From Anaerolineales bacterium UBA6668 (GTDB taxonomy: Bacteria; Chloroflexota; Anaerolineae; Anaerolineales; UBA6668): DNA of 7,083 nucleotides. Location: contig DKKK01000013.1 of assembly GCA_002455215.1 (NCBI GenBank), positions 1-7,083 of the forward strand, read 5' to 3'. Positions 1-5,819 of the stretch are shown piece after piece (the stretch's first letter is position 1; every line of letters begins with the position of its first letter). The position numbers and the translations under genes are program-made. The notes under the pieces are model-generated. The model ran no database searches. It worked only from the letters and a program-made list of their open reading frames with translations, and was not told the DNA's origin.

Positions 1-54
1 TTTGCAACCCTTTTCATAACTTTCAGAAAACCCTGCCCCAAACATCGGTTTAAG

Positions 55-83
55 TTGACAATTTTGAATTATTCGCTTATCCT
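55..83 (+). promoter_or_regulatory. Candidate sigma-70-type promoter of the GH3 gene
   Basis: A perfect -35 box TTGACA (55-60) is followed after 17 bp by TATCCT (78-83), which matches four of six -10 consensus bases. Transcription would start near position 90, giving a leader of about 40 nt before the GH3 start codon at 131. The surrounding DNA is AT-rich compared with the genes. The call rests on sequence only. The remaining upstream bases (1-54) show no gene or clear element. Confidence 0.6.
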
Positions 84-84
84 A

Positions 85-109
85 AATGTAAGTAATATGA
101 ATTTACATT
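85..109. promoter_or_regulatory. Inverted repeat at the predicted GH3 transcription start
   Basis: AATGTAA (85-91) and its exact reverse complement TTACATT (103-109) are separated by 11 bp. The repeat begins 2 bp after the candidate -10 box and covers the expected start site, which is where a repressor would block transcription. It is AT-rich and does not resemble the LacI-type palindrome further downstream. It could instead be chance in AT-rich DNA or a weak RNA hairpin. Confidence 0.3.
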
Positions 110-130
110 CAACCGCCTAAACCTATTGTT

Positions 131-1723
131 ATGCTTCCCACCGCCACACATTTGCTACCCCACCAGTCCCCAGCACAGTTGCTAATGACCGCATTTGAAG
201 GCACGCAAGTTCCCGCCACTTTCCAAAAATTTTTGCAAGAAGTGCCCTGTGGCGGGGTTACGCTCTTCCGCCTGCTCAATGACCAATCGGCTTCTGGCAT
301 TTTGGAATTAACTCAACAGTTGCAATCGCTGGCTCATTCGCTCAATATGCCCCCTCTCCTCATTGCAGTGGACCAAGAAGGCGGACAGCTCAACACTCTC
401 AGCGCGTTCACGCTGTTCCCAAGCCAAATGGCATTGGGTGCCACCCATAACCCACAACTAGCTTTTGAAATGGGGTTTGCCATTGGCACAGAATTAGCCG
501 CTGTGGGGGTAAATGTCAATTATGCGCCCGTTTGCGATGTCAACTCCAACCCGCGCAATCCTAATGTTGGAATTCGCGCTTTTGGCGACCAACCCGAATG
601 GGTGGGCAAGTTGGCAAGCCAATTAATTGGGGGTTTGCAAAAGAGCGGCGTGGCGGCAACTGTCAAACACTTCCCCGGAAATGGCGCAAGCACAACCGAC
701 CCCCATCACGCCTTGCCGATTTACCCCCACACTCTGCAACAATTAATGGCGCAAGATGTTGAGGCTTTTCGGTTGGCTTTCTCGGCTCAACCCCAATTAT
801 GTATGATCAACCACATTGCCATTCCAGAGCTAACTGGCAATTCCGGCTTACCAGCTACTATTTCTCATAAAGTAATCAGCGAACTGTTGCGAAAGGACTT
901 GGCTTTTAATGGCATCGTAATTACAGATGCAATGGATATGGGTGCCATTCGAAGTGGAATGGGACGGGTGATTGATAGTGTCGCTTCGATTCGGGCTGGC
1001 ACTGACCTGCTGTTGCTTTCTAAAGACGATGGGGAAAACCGCCTAATTTATGAAAGTTTGGTGCAGGCGATTGAGCGAGAGCTTCTACCCACTCAGCGAG
1101 TGGCAGAAAGCCTGGAAAGAATATCGGCACTCAAACACTGGTTAGCCGGTTACAGTCGCCCCGCTTTTGAAAAAGTGGGCTGTGCGGAACATCGTCAGCT
1201 AGCATTGACCATTGCTCGCCAATCGGTCACCGTCACACAAAACCACTCGGATTGGTTTCCCATGCCGGCAGAAAAATGGGCTGGTTGGCTGGTGCTAGTG
1301 CCGGAAGGTGCAAACCAAACCCTAGCAGACACCACTGCTTTTGAACAGCACAATCCAATCCACATCCTACGCCAGCACTTGCCCGCTTGCCAATTTTTGC
1401 AGTATTCGCAAATCTTGCCAGACGAAGAATTTCAGCATGTGTTAGAGCAAGCCCAAAAAGCGGTTGGGGTGCTGATTGGCTCTAACTTTGCCAACACAAG
1501 CCCAACACAAGCCAATTTGGTGCAAGCCATTGCCCAAGTTTGTCCCAAAACCGTGCATGTCGCCTTGCGAACCCCTTATGATTTAGCTGTTTCGCCCCTA
1601 CCTGCCGTAAAAATTTGCACCTATGGGCAGGGTGAATTTGCATTGCAGGCACTGGCAGAAGTGCTAACCGGGTCCATTGCCGCTGTTGGGCGGCTCCCGG
1701 TTCAATTGCCTGCCCAATTGTAA
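131..1723 (+). CDS. Family-3 glycoside hydrolase, NagZ-like beta-N-acetylhexosaminidase (or phosphorylase), cytoplasmic
   Basis: This 530-residue enzyme probably removes beta-linked N-acetylhexosamine from the non-reducing end of oligosaccharides. The GH3 barrel spans about residues 15-340. It includes VDQEGG (80-85), a KHFPG motif (179-183), the Asp-x-His dyad typical of NagZ-type enzymes (D190, H192), and GIVITDAMDMGAI (261-273) with predicted nucleophile D266. A second alpha/beta domain ends in the usual YGQGE...GRLPV segment (498-524). The family motif is usually KHFPGHG; here it reads KHFPGNG, with Asn184 in place of His. No signal peptide is visible, so the enzyme should act in the cytoplasm, perhaps on an imported sugar. 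His-type GH3 enzymes also include phosphorylases, which cannot be excluded. ATG 131 is the first start after the in-frame TGA at 98 and has no clear Shine-Dalgarno. Met19 is an alternative start but lies inside the conserved domain edge. The gene appears separately promoted from the downstream operon. Confidence 0.88.
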   Translation: MLPTATHLLPHQSPAQLLMTAFEGTQVPATFQKFLQEVPCGGVTLFRLLNDQSASGILELTQQLQSLAHSLNMPPLLIAVDQEGGQLNTLSAFTLFPSQMALGATHNPQLAFEMGFAIGTELAAVGVNVNYAPVCDVNSNPRNPNVGIRAFGDQPEWVGKLASQLIGGLQKSGVAATVKHFPGNGASTTDPHHALPIYPHTLQQLMAQDVEAFRLAFSAQPQLCMINHIAIPELTGNSGLPATISHKVISELLRKDLAFNGIVITDAMDMGAIRSGMGRVIDSVASIRAGTDLLLLSKDDGENRLIYESLVQAIERELLPTQRVAESLERISALKHWLAGYSRPAFEKVGCAEHRQLALTIARQSVTVTQNHSDWFPMPAEKWAGWLVLVPEGANQTLADTTAFEQHNPIHILRQHLPACQFLQYSQILPDEEFQHVLEQAQKAVGVLIGSNFANTSPTQANLVQAIAQVCPKTVHVALRTPYDLAVSPLPAVKICTYGQGEFALQALAEVLTGSIAAVGRLPVQLPAQL

Positions 1724-1783
1724 GTTTCGAGAATAGGTTGTGTTATTTTGCAAGCACTTGCTAGGTAATTTTGTACCAAATAC

Positions 1784-1813
1784 TTGACAAAGGCTTATGC
1801 AAAACGCTATAAT
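1784..1813 (+). promoter_or_regulatory. Consensus sigma-70-type promoter of the regulator-transporter operon
   Basis: TTGACA (1784-1789) and TATAAT (1808-1813) are both perfect consensus hexamers, separated by 18 bp. The expected start site is near 1819-1821, giving a leader of about 74 nt before the regulator gene. No convincing promoter is seen upstream of the binding-protein gene, so this one probably drives the whole unit to the terminator at 6941-6985. A strong promoter fits a locus kept off by a repressor. Confidence 0.82.
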
Positions 1814-1826
1814 GGAAACGTTTCCA
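1813..1826. promoter_or_regulatory. LacI-family operator, perfect 14-bp palindrome
   Basis: TGGAAACGTTTCCA is a perfect palindrome with the central CG typical of LacI/CcpA-family operators. It shares its first base with the last base of the -10 box and is centred on the expected start site (1819/1820). A bound repressor would directly block RNA polymerase. The adjacent LacI-family gene is the obvious candidate binder, which would make the operon autoregulated. No second perfect copy was found in the window. Confidence 0.85.
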
Positions 1827-1828
1827 GT

Positions 1829-1851
1829 TGCAGATTTTCCGTCAATCTGCA
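1829..1851. promoter_or_regulatory. Second palindrome or leader hairpin upstream of the regulator gene
   Basis: TGCAGATT (1829-1836) and its exact reverse complement AATCTGCA (1844-1851) flank 7 bp. The element starts 3 bp after the LacI-type operator, in the predicted untranslated leader and 43 nt before the start codon. As RNA it would form an 8-bp stem with a 7-nt loop. As DNA it could bind a second dimeric regulator. No T-run follows, so it is not an ordinary intrinsic terminator. The sequence does not decide its function. Confidence 0.45.
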
Positions 1852-1893
1852 CAGTGTACCTAAATTGGTGGTAATTATCTTCATTTCTTATCC

Positions 1894-2895
1894 ATGGTAA
1901 CCATTCGTGATGTCGCAAAACGAGCAGGTGTCGGTGTTGGCACAGTTTCACGAGTGCTAAACAATAGCGCGAATGTGAGTGCGCAAACACGCCTGCAAGT
2001 GCTGGCGGTCATTGACGAGCTAAACTTCCGCCCCAACCCGATTGCCCAACGCCTGCCCCGCCAAGAAACGCTCACCATTGGGGTTATTCTCCCTTTTTTC
2101 ACCTTCCCCTTCTTTGTCAACATTCTGGAAGGCATTCACGCGGAGATTTCTGAAGCGGGGTACGACTTGCTGGTGATGAACGTAGACTCACCCGAAAAAA
2201 GCGAACAATACTTTGGAAAAGCCGTCTTCGGTAGGCGTTTTGATGGCGTAATTGTCGTAACTCTCCCACTCTCAGACCAATATGTCGAATTGTTTGCAAA
2301 AAATGATCTGCCTGTTGTGCTGGTTGATTCCTTTCACCCACAAATTAGTGCCATCACTGTGAACAATGTCGTTGGCGGTGCTTTAGCCACCCAGCATCTA
2401 ATTGACAAAGGGCACACAAAAATTGCCTACATTGGCGACAATCAAAACGATTTATTTGGTTTTCACACAACTCAATTACGCCTGCACGGTTATCAACAAA
2501 CTTTACGAGATAACGGCATCGCCCCTAACCCAAATTGGATATTCCAAGGCAATCAGGGCAAGGGTTCCGGCGTTCAAGGCGCAAATTACTTACTGAGCCA
2601 AGACCCCACTCCCACTGCGATTTTTGCTTATTCGGATACTGTGGCTTTAGGAGTGGTGGAGGTGGCGGAAGAGCGCGGGCTTCGGTATCCCAATGATTTT
2701 GCTTTGATTGGCTTTGACGATATTGAAATTTCACAATACATTGGGCTGACTACCGTGCGCCAACCCATGCAAGAAATGGGCAAACAAGGCGCACGTCAAC
2801 TAATCAACTTACTCGCTCACCCAAGCGATGTAAAAGCGATTGAGTTGCCTTTGCAACTAGTAGAAAGAAAAAGTACTAATTTTATTAGGGGGTGA
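1894..2895 (+). CDS. LacI-family transcriptional regulator, probable autoregulated repressor of the sugar-uptake operon
   Basis: This 333-residue protein has the normal LacI-family length and layout. The N-terminal helix-turn-helix is at about residues 3-25 (TIRDVAKRAGV, then TVSRVLNN). The hinge region around 46-56 contains AQRL, with the Leu that inserts into the minor groove in this family. A periplasmic-binding-protein-like effector domain starts near residue 59 and ends with the typical GFDDIEIS (273-280) and TTVRQP (286-291) segments. It should be a cytoplasmic dimer that releases DNA when a sugar binds. The likely target is the perfect palindrome 68 bp upstream of its start codon, over its own promoter. 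ATG 1894 places the helix-turn-helix at the extreme N-terminus, as usual. No Shine-Dalgarno is visible, which would suit low repressor synthesis. The effector cannot be read from sequence; the transported sugar or a derivative is the best guess. Confidence 0.93.
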   Translation: MVTIRDVAKRAGVGVGTVSRVLNNSANVSAQTRLQVLAVIDELNFRPNPIAQRLPRQETLTIGVILPFFTFPFFVNILEGIHAEISEAGYDLLVMNVDSPEKSEQYFGKAVFGRRFDGVIVVTLPLSDQYVELFAKNDLPVVLVDSFHPQISAITVNNVVGGALATQHLIDKGHTKIAYIGDNQNDLFGFHTTQLRLHGYQQTLRDNGIAPNPNWIFQGNQGKGSGVQGANYLLSQDPTPTAIFAYSDTVALGVVEVAEERGLRYPNDFALIGFDDIEISQYIGLTTVRQPMQEMGKQGARQLINLLAHPSDVKAIELPLQLVERKSTNFIRG

Positions 2896-2960
2896 TTTTA
2901 TTCATTTTTTCAAGTTCTGTCTAAATTCCATTGTCAAATGATTATCTGTTTTTCTATCTA

Positions 2961-2966
2961 AGGAGA
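2961..2966 (+). promoter_or_regulatory. Ribosome binding site that fixes the binding-protein start
   Basis: AGGAGA (within the purine run 2961-2970) lies 9-10 nt before ATG 2976. An in-frame TTG at 2931 would add 15 residues with Arg-Arg-Glu-Asn just before the signal peptide. That extension has no ribosome site and would spoil a normal lipoprotein signal, so ATG 2976 is preferred. Confidence 0.85.
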
Positions 2967-2975
2967 GAGAATCCA

Positions 2976-4412
2976 ATGATTAACAAAGTCAAAACTTTAT
3001 TGTATAGCGGCGGTTTGGTGATTGCTTTGACCGCTCTTGCCGCTTGCACCCCCGCCGCCACGCCAGAACCCACTGCTGTGCCGCCAACCGATGTGCCCGC
3101 CACCGAAGCCCCCGCTCCGACTGACATGCCCGCCACTGAAGCACCCGCCCCAACCGATGCGCCAATGGCAAACGCTTCCTTCTTGGAACGCGCCAAGGCT
3201 GGCGAATTTAAGGGCACGGTTGTCACCATGACCGGTCCTTTCGTGGACGAAGACGCTTTGAAATTTAACAATGCAGTTGCCGCATTTGAAGAAGAAACCG
3301 GCATTGACATTCAATATGAAGGTTCTAAAGAATTTGAAGCCTCCATCAAGATCCGTGTAGAAGGTGGCGATGCCCCCGATATTGTGGACTTCCCACAACC
3401 CGGCTTGCTGGCAAACTTTGTCGCCGGTGGCTATGTGGTGGATGTAAGCTCCTTCCTGCCAGAAGAAAAGCTGGCTGAAAACTACAACCAATCCTGGATT
3501 GATATGTCCCGCATGCCCGGACCCGATGGCGACATCATCTCCGGGGTTTGGCACCGCGCTGGCAACAAGTCTTTGGTGTTCTACAACAAGAAAGCCTTTG
3601 ACGCCGCTGGCTACACTGTGCCCGAAACATGGGACGACATGGTGGCACTCACCCAACAAATTGCCGATGACGGCGACACCGCTTGGTGTATCGGCATCGA
3701 ATCGGGTGCCGCCACTGGTTGGGTTGTGACCGACTGGATGGAAGAAATCATGCTTCGCACCACCAGCTTGGAAAACTACGACGCTTGGGTGTCCGGCGAA
3801 CTGCCCTTTGCCAGCCCCGAAGTGAAAGCCGCCGCCGAAAAGATGGCTGAAATCTGGTTCAATGACGATTATGTCTATGGCGGACGCGAAAGCATCGTGA
3901 CCACCTTCATTGGCGACAGCCCGGTTGGCATGTTCACCGACCCGCCTTCCTGCTGGTTCCACAAGCAAGCCAGCTGGATCACCGGTTTCTTTGGTGATGA
4001 CACGTTGGTAGCGGGTGAAGATTATGACTTCTTCTACCTGCCCCCCATTGACTCAGCCTATGGCAAGCCAGTGGAAGTAGGTGGCGACATCATGGCGGCT
4101 TTCTCTGACCGTGATGAAGTCAAAGCCGTGATGGAGTTCTTTGCAACCGGCGCTTCTGTAGAAAACTGGGTGAAAGCCGGCGGCGCAATTAGCCCGCACA
4201 TGGACAGCTCACTCGATTGGTACAGCAATGTGGTGGACCGCAAAGTTGCCGAAATTATGATGAACGCCACAAGCCTACGCTTTGACGCTTCCGACTTAAT
4301 GCCCGGTGCTGTGGGTGCTGGCTCCTTCTGGACCGAAATGACCGACTATGTCAGCGGCGCAACCGACCTCGACACCGCTCTTGCCAATATTGACGCTTCT
4401 TGGCCCAAATAG
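2976..4412 (+). CDS. aglE: Sugar ABC transporter substrate-binding lipoprotein, AglE-like
   Basis: This 478-residue lipoprotein captures the sugar outside the membrane and delivers it to the two permeases encoded next. A signal peptide (K4, K6, hydrophobic 8-23) ends in the lipobox LAAC with lipidated Cys24. A flexible Thr/Pro/Ala/Glu linker follows (about 25-68) and contains a tandem repeat. The extracellular solute-binding domain (family 1 type, CUT1 class) starts near residue 80. The segments WCIGIESG (237-244), GWVVTDWMEEIMLRT (248-262) and DPPSCWFHKQAS (322-333) resemble, from memory, AglE-type alpha-glucoside binding proteins. C238 and C326 may form a disulfide. An 80-bp gap separates it from the regulator, with no clear promoter. 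Codons ending in C (TTC, AAC, ATC) look more frequent than in the regulator and GH3 genes, consistent with high expression. The class is secure; the exact sugar is not. Confidence 0.9.
   Translation: MINKVKTLLYSGGLVIALTALAACTPAATPEPTAVPPTDVPATEAPAPTDMPATEAPAPTDAPMANASFLERAKAGEFKGTVVTMTGPFVDEDALKFNNAVAAFEEETGIDIQYEGSKEFEASIKIRVEGGDAPDIVDFPQPGLLANFVAGGYVVDVSSFLPEEKLAENYNQSWIDMSRMPGPDGDIISGVWHRAGNKSLVFYNKKAFDAAGYTVPETWDDMVALTQQIADDGDTAWCIGIESGAATGWVVTDWMEEIMLRTTSLENYDAWVSGELPFASPEVKAAAEKMAEIWFNDDYVYGGRESIVTTFIGDSPVGMFTDPPSCWFHKQASWITGFFGDDTLVAGEDYDFFYLPPIDSAYGKPVEVGGDIMAAFSDRDEVKAVMEFFATGASVENWVKAGGAISPHMDSSLDWYSNVVDRKVAEIMMNATSLRFDASDLMPGAVGAGSFWTEMTDYVSGATDLDTALANIDASWPK
3084..3164 (+). repeat. 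33-bp in-frame tandem repeat encoding the lipoprotein linker
   Basis: Two full 33-bp units (3084-3116 and 3117-3149) and a partial third (3150-3164) encode PTD-V/M-PATEAPA units, residues 37-63 of the binding protein. Most differences between units are at third codon positions, so the copies are diverged rather than freshly duplicated. The repeat is a spacer between the lipid anchor and the binding domain. Confidence 0.8.
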
Positions 4413-4447
4413 CCGATGACCCAGCTTGGAAGCAAGTGACGAACCAC

Positions 4448-4488
4448 TTTTACACAACAGTTCAGTCATAAAGCAAACTTGTGTAAGA
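4448..4488 (+). other. Weaker inverted repeat downstream of the binding-protein gene
   Basis: TTACACAA (4450-4457) pairs exactly with TTGTGTAA (4479-4486); one wobble and one further pair extend the stem to 4448/4488. The loop is 21 nt and the stem is AT-rich, so stability is modest. It lies 38 nt after the stop codon. No T-run follows. It may contribute, with the stronger hairpin downstream, to a structured region between the two genes. Confidence 0.35.
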
Positions 4489-4553
4489 TTGTGAACATTG
4501 GTTTCTACGCACAATTCAAGCGTTTGCATCGTTTGGCACTGTGCAATTTTTAG

Positions 4554-4595
4554 GGCAACTGGCAAGCTCAGCCACAAACTGGCTTGCCAGTTGCC
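4554..4595 (+). other. Strong intercistronic stem-loop between binding-protein and permease genes
   Basis: GGCAACTGGCAAGC (4554-4567) and its exact reverse complement GCTTGCCAGTTGCC (4582-4595) form a 14-bp perfect stem. After a single bulged base (4568), CAG (4569-4571) pairs with CTG (4579-4581), leaving a 7-nt loop. No T-run follows, so it is not a standard intrinsic terminator. It ends 15 nt before the permease ribosome site. In position it resembles intercistronic hairpins such as those between malE and malF, which protect the upstream mRNA end. The 208-bp gap 4413-4620 otherwise shows no gene or convincing promoter. Confidence 0.75.
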
Positions 4596-4610
4596 TATCA
4601 CCAGCCAATA

Positions 4611-4616
4611 AGGAGG
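4611..4616 (+). promoter_or_regulatory. Consensus ribosome binding site of the first permease
   Basis: AGGAGG is a perfect Shine-Dalgarno, with 4 nt before ATG 4621. It confirms the long N-terminus of this permease and lies downstream of the stem-loop, so it would stay accessible when the hairpin forms. Confidence 0.85.
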
Positions 4617-4620
4617 TTTT

Positions 4621-5817
4621 ATGAATACAACCCAAGACAATTCACAAGCTGGACTGTCTTTTTTTGAAACCGCACCAGGAAAACTACTCGTTTCACTTGG
4701 TGGTCTAATTGCAACCATTGTATTTTTGGTGTGGGGATTTGGCTTTTTGCGAGCGGCAGAAGTGCCCTTATATGTGATGACACCGTTTGCCATTCTATGG
4801 GGAGTAGGCGGCATTGCCATGCTCTACACATTTGGCAATATGTTCATCGAGCAGATGCCACAAGTCATCACTGCTCGCGTGCAACCGTATTTATTTGTAG
4901 GACCTGCCGTGCTGATATTGTTTTGGTATTTGGCATTTCCTACCATCCGCACCTTATGGATCAGTGCCTTTAGCAATGCGGGTGGTCCTCCGGCGGCTGT
5001 GTGGGCTTCCCCCGCTGAAGGGGGTGGCTGGGATAATTTCTCAAAAGAGTTCTCAGAAAACTTTGTGGGTCTAGACAACTATGCACAAATCTTCTCTGGT
5101 GAGAACAACAATATGCGGATTGCCTTCCGCAACAACTTATATTGGATTTTATTTGGGGCGAGTTCATCGGTCATCATGGGGCTATTGATTGCCGTGCTCG
5201 CCGACCGCAGTAAATTTGAAAACGTTGCCAAAGCGATTGTCTTTTTACCGATGGCAATTTCATTTGTAGGGGCAGGTGTCATCTGGAACTTCATCTATGA
5301 ATATCGCCCAAGCGGAGAATCTCAAATCGGTTTGGCAAACGCCATACTAACGTTATTTGGCGCAGAACCAACCACCTTTGCCCAAAACGTCGGCTTGCCG
5401 TGGGGCTTAAACAATATTTTTCTGATTATAATCGTCATTTGGCTCCAAACTGGCTATGCAATGGTGTTGTTCTCTTCCGCCATTAAGGGCATTCCCTCCG
5501 AACTGCTGGAAGCCGCACGGGTGGATGGTGCCAATGAAGTGCAAATTTTCTTCCGCATTATGATCCCCGTCATTTGGGGCACTATCATCACCGTCACAAC
5601 GACCGTTGTCATTTTTACCCTAAAAGTGTTCGATGTGGTGTGGGTGATGACCGGTGGACAGTTTGATACGCAAGTGATTGGGACACAGTTCTACCGGGAA
5701 AGTTTCACTTCCGGCAACAGTGGCACAGGTTCTGCCCTTGCCATTATCTTACTACTCGCGGTTGTGCCGGTGATGATTTACAACTTGCGTGATTTTAGCA
5801 AACGGAGGACCTTCTAA
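4621..5817 (+). CDS. aglF: Sugar ABC transporter permease, MalF/AglF-type (CUT1)
   Basis: This 398-residue inner-membrane protein forms one half of the sugar channel. I count eight hydrophobic segments at about 23-43, 50-73, 90-115, 172-194, 204-226, 266-288, 318-340 and 370-388. The cytoplasmic coupling loop that contacts the ATPase carries the EAA motif (EAARVDGANE, 297-306; conserved Gly303, Pro316). The basic C-terminus (KRR 394-396) and RSK (196-198) fit cytoplasmic placement. Two helices precede the usual six, and a loop of about 57 residues joins helices 3 and 4; this matches the MalF eight-helix plan in a shorter form. The EAA region and C-terminal half resemble AglF-type permeases, but the sugar is not fixed by this. 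Its stop is 2 bp before the next start codon, and the ribosome site for that gene (GGAGG, 5804-5808) lies within this gene, so translation of the pair is probably coupled. Confidence 0.92.
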   Translation: MNTTQDNSQAGLSFFETAPGKLLVSLGGLIATIVFLVWGFGFLRAAEVPLYVMTPFAILWGVGGIAMLYTFGNMFIEQMPQVITARVQPYLFVGPAVLILFWYLAFPTIRTLWISAFSNAGGPPAAVWASPAEGGGWDNFSKEFSENFVGLDNYAQIFSGENNNMRIAFRNNLYWILFGASSSVIMGLLIAVLADRSKFENVAKAIVFLPMAISFVGAGVIWNFIYEYRPSGESQIGLANAILTLFGAEPTTFAQNVGLPWGLNNIFLIIIVIWLQTGYAMVLFSSAIKGIPSELLEAARVDGANEVQIFFRIMIPVIWGTIITVTTTVVIFTLKVFDVVWVMTGGQFDTQVIGTQFYRESFTSGNSGTGSALAIILLLAVVPVMIYNLRDFSKRRTF

Positions 5818-5819
5818 CC

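Noticed and set aside
40..51. AAAC-ATCG-GTTT as a second LacI-type operator before GH3
   Set aside because: Only 4-bp arms match, the flanks do not resemble TGGAAACGTTTCCA, and it lies upstream of the -35 box.
1750..1761. Palindrome GCAAG-CA-CTTGC as a terminator for the GH3 gene
   Set aside because: The stem would be only 4-5 bp with a 2-4 nt loop, and no proper T-run follows. It could be a minor DNA site, but nothing supports a function.
2931..2960. Possible promoter TTGTCA plus TATCTA just before the binding-protein gene
   Set aside because: The -10 match is poor and the predicted start would fall on the ribosome binding site, leaving almost no leader. Co-transcription with the regulator gene is simpler.
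2931..2975. TTG start that would lengthen the binding protein by 15 residues
   Set aside because: There is no ribosome site for it. The added Arg-Arg-Glu-Asn stretch would precede the signal peptide, while ATG 2976 has a good Shine-Dalgarno and gives a normal lipoprotein signal.
2997..3968. A 323-codon open frame on the minus strand across the binding-protein gene
   Set aside because: It is the antisense shadow of a clearly coding gene. Its product is rich in Gly, His and Phe with no recognisable domain, and it has no promoter or ribosome site.
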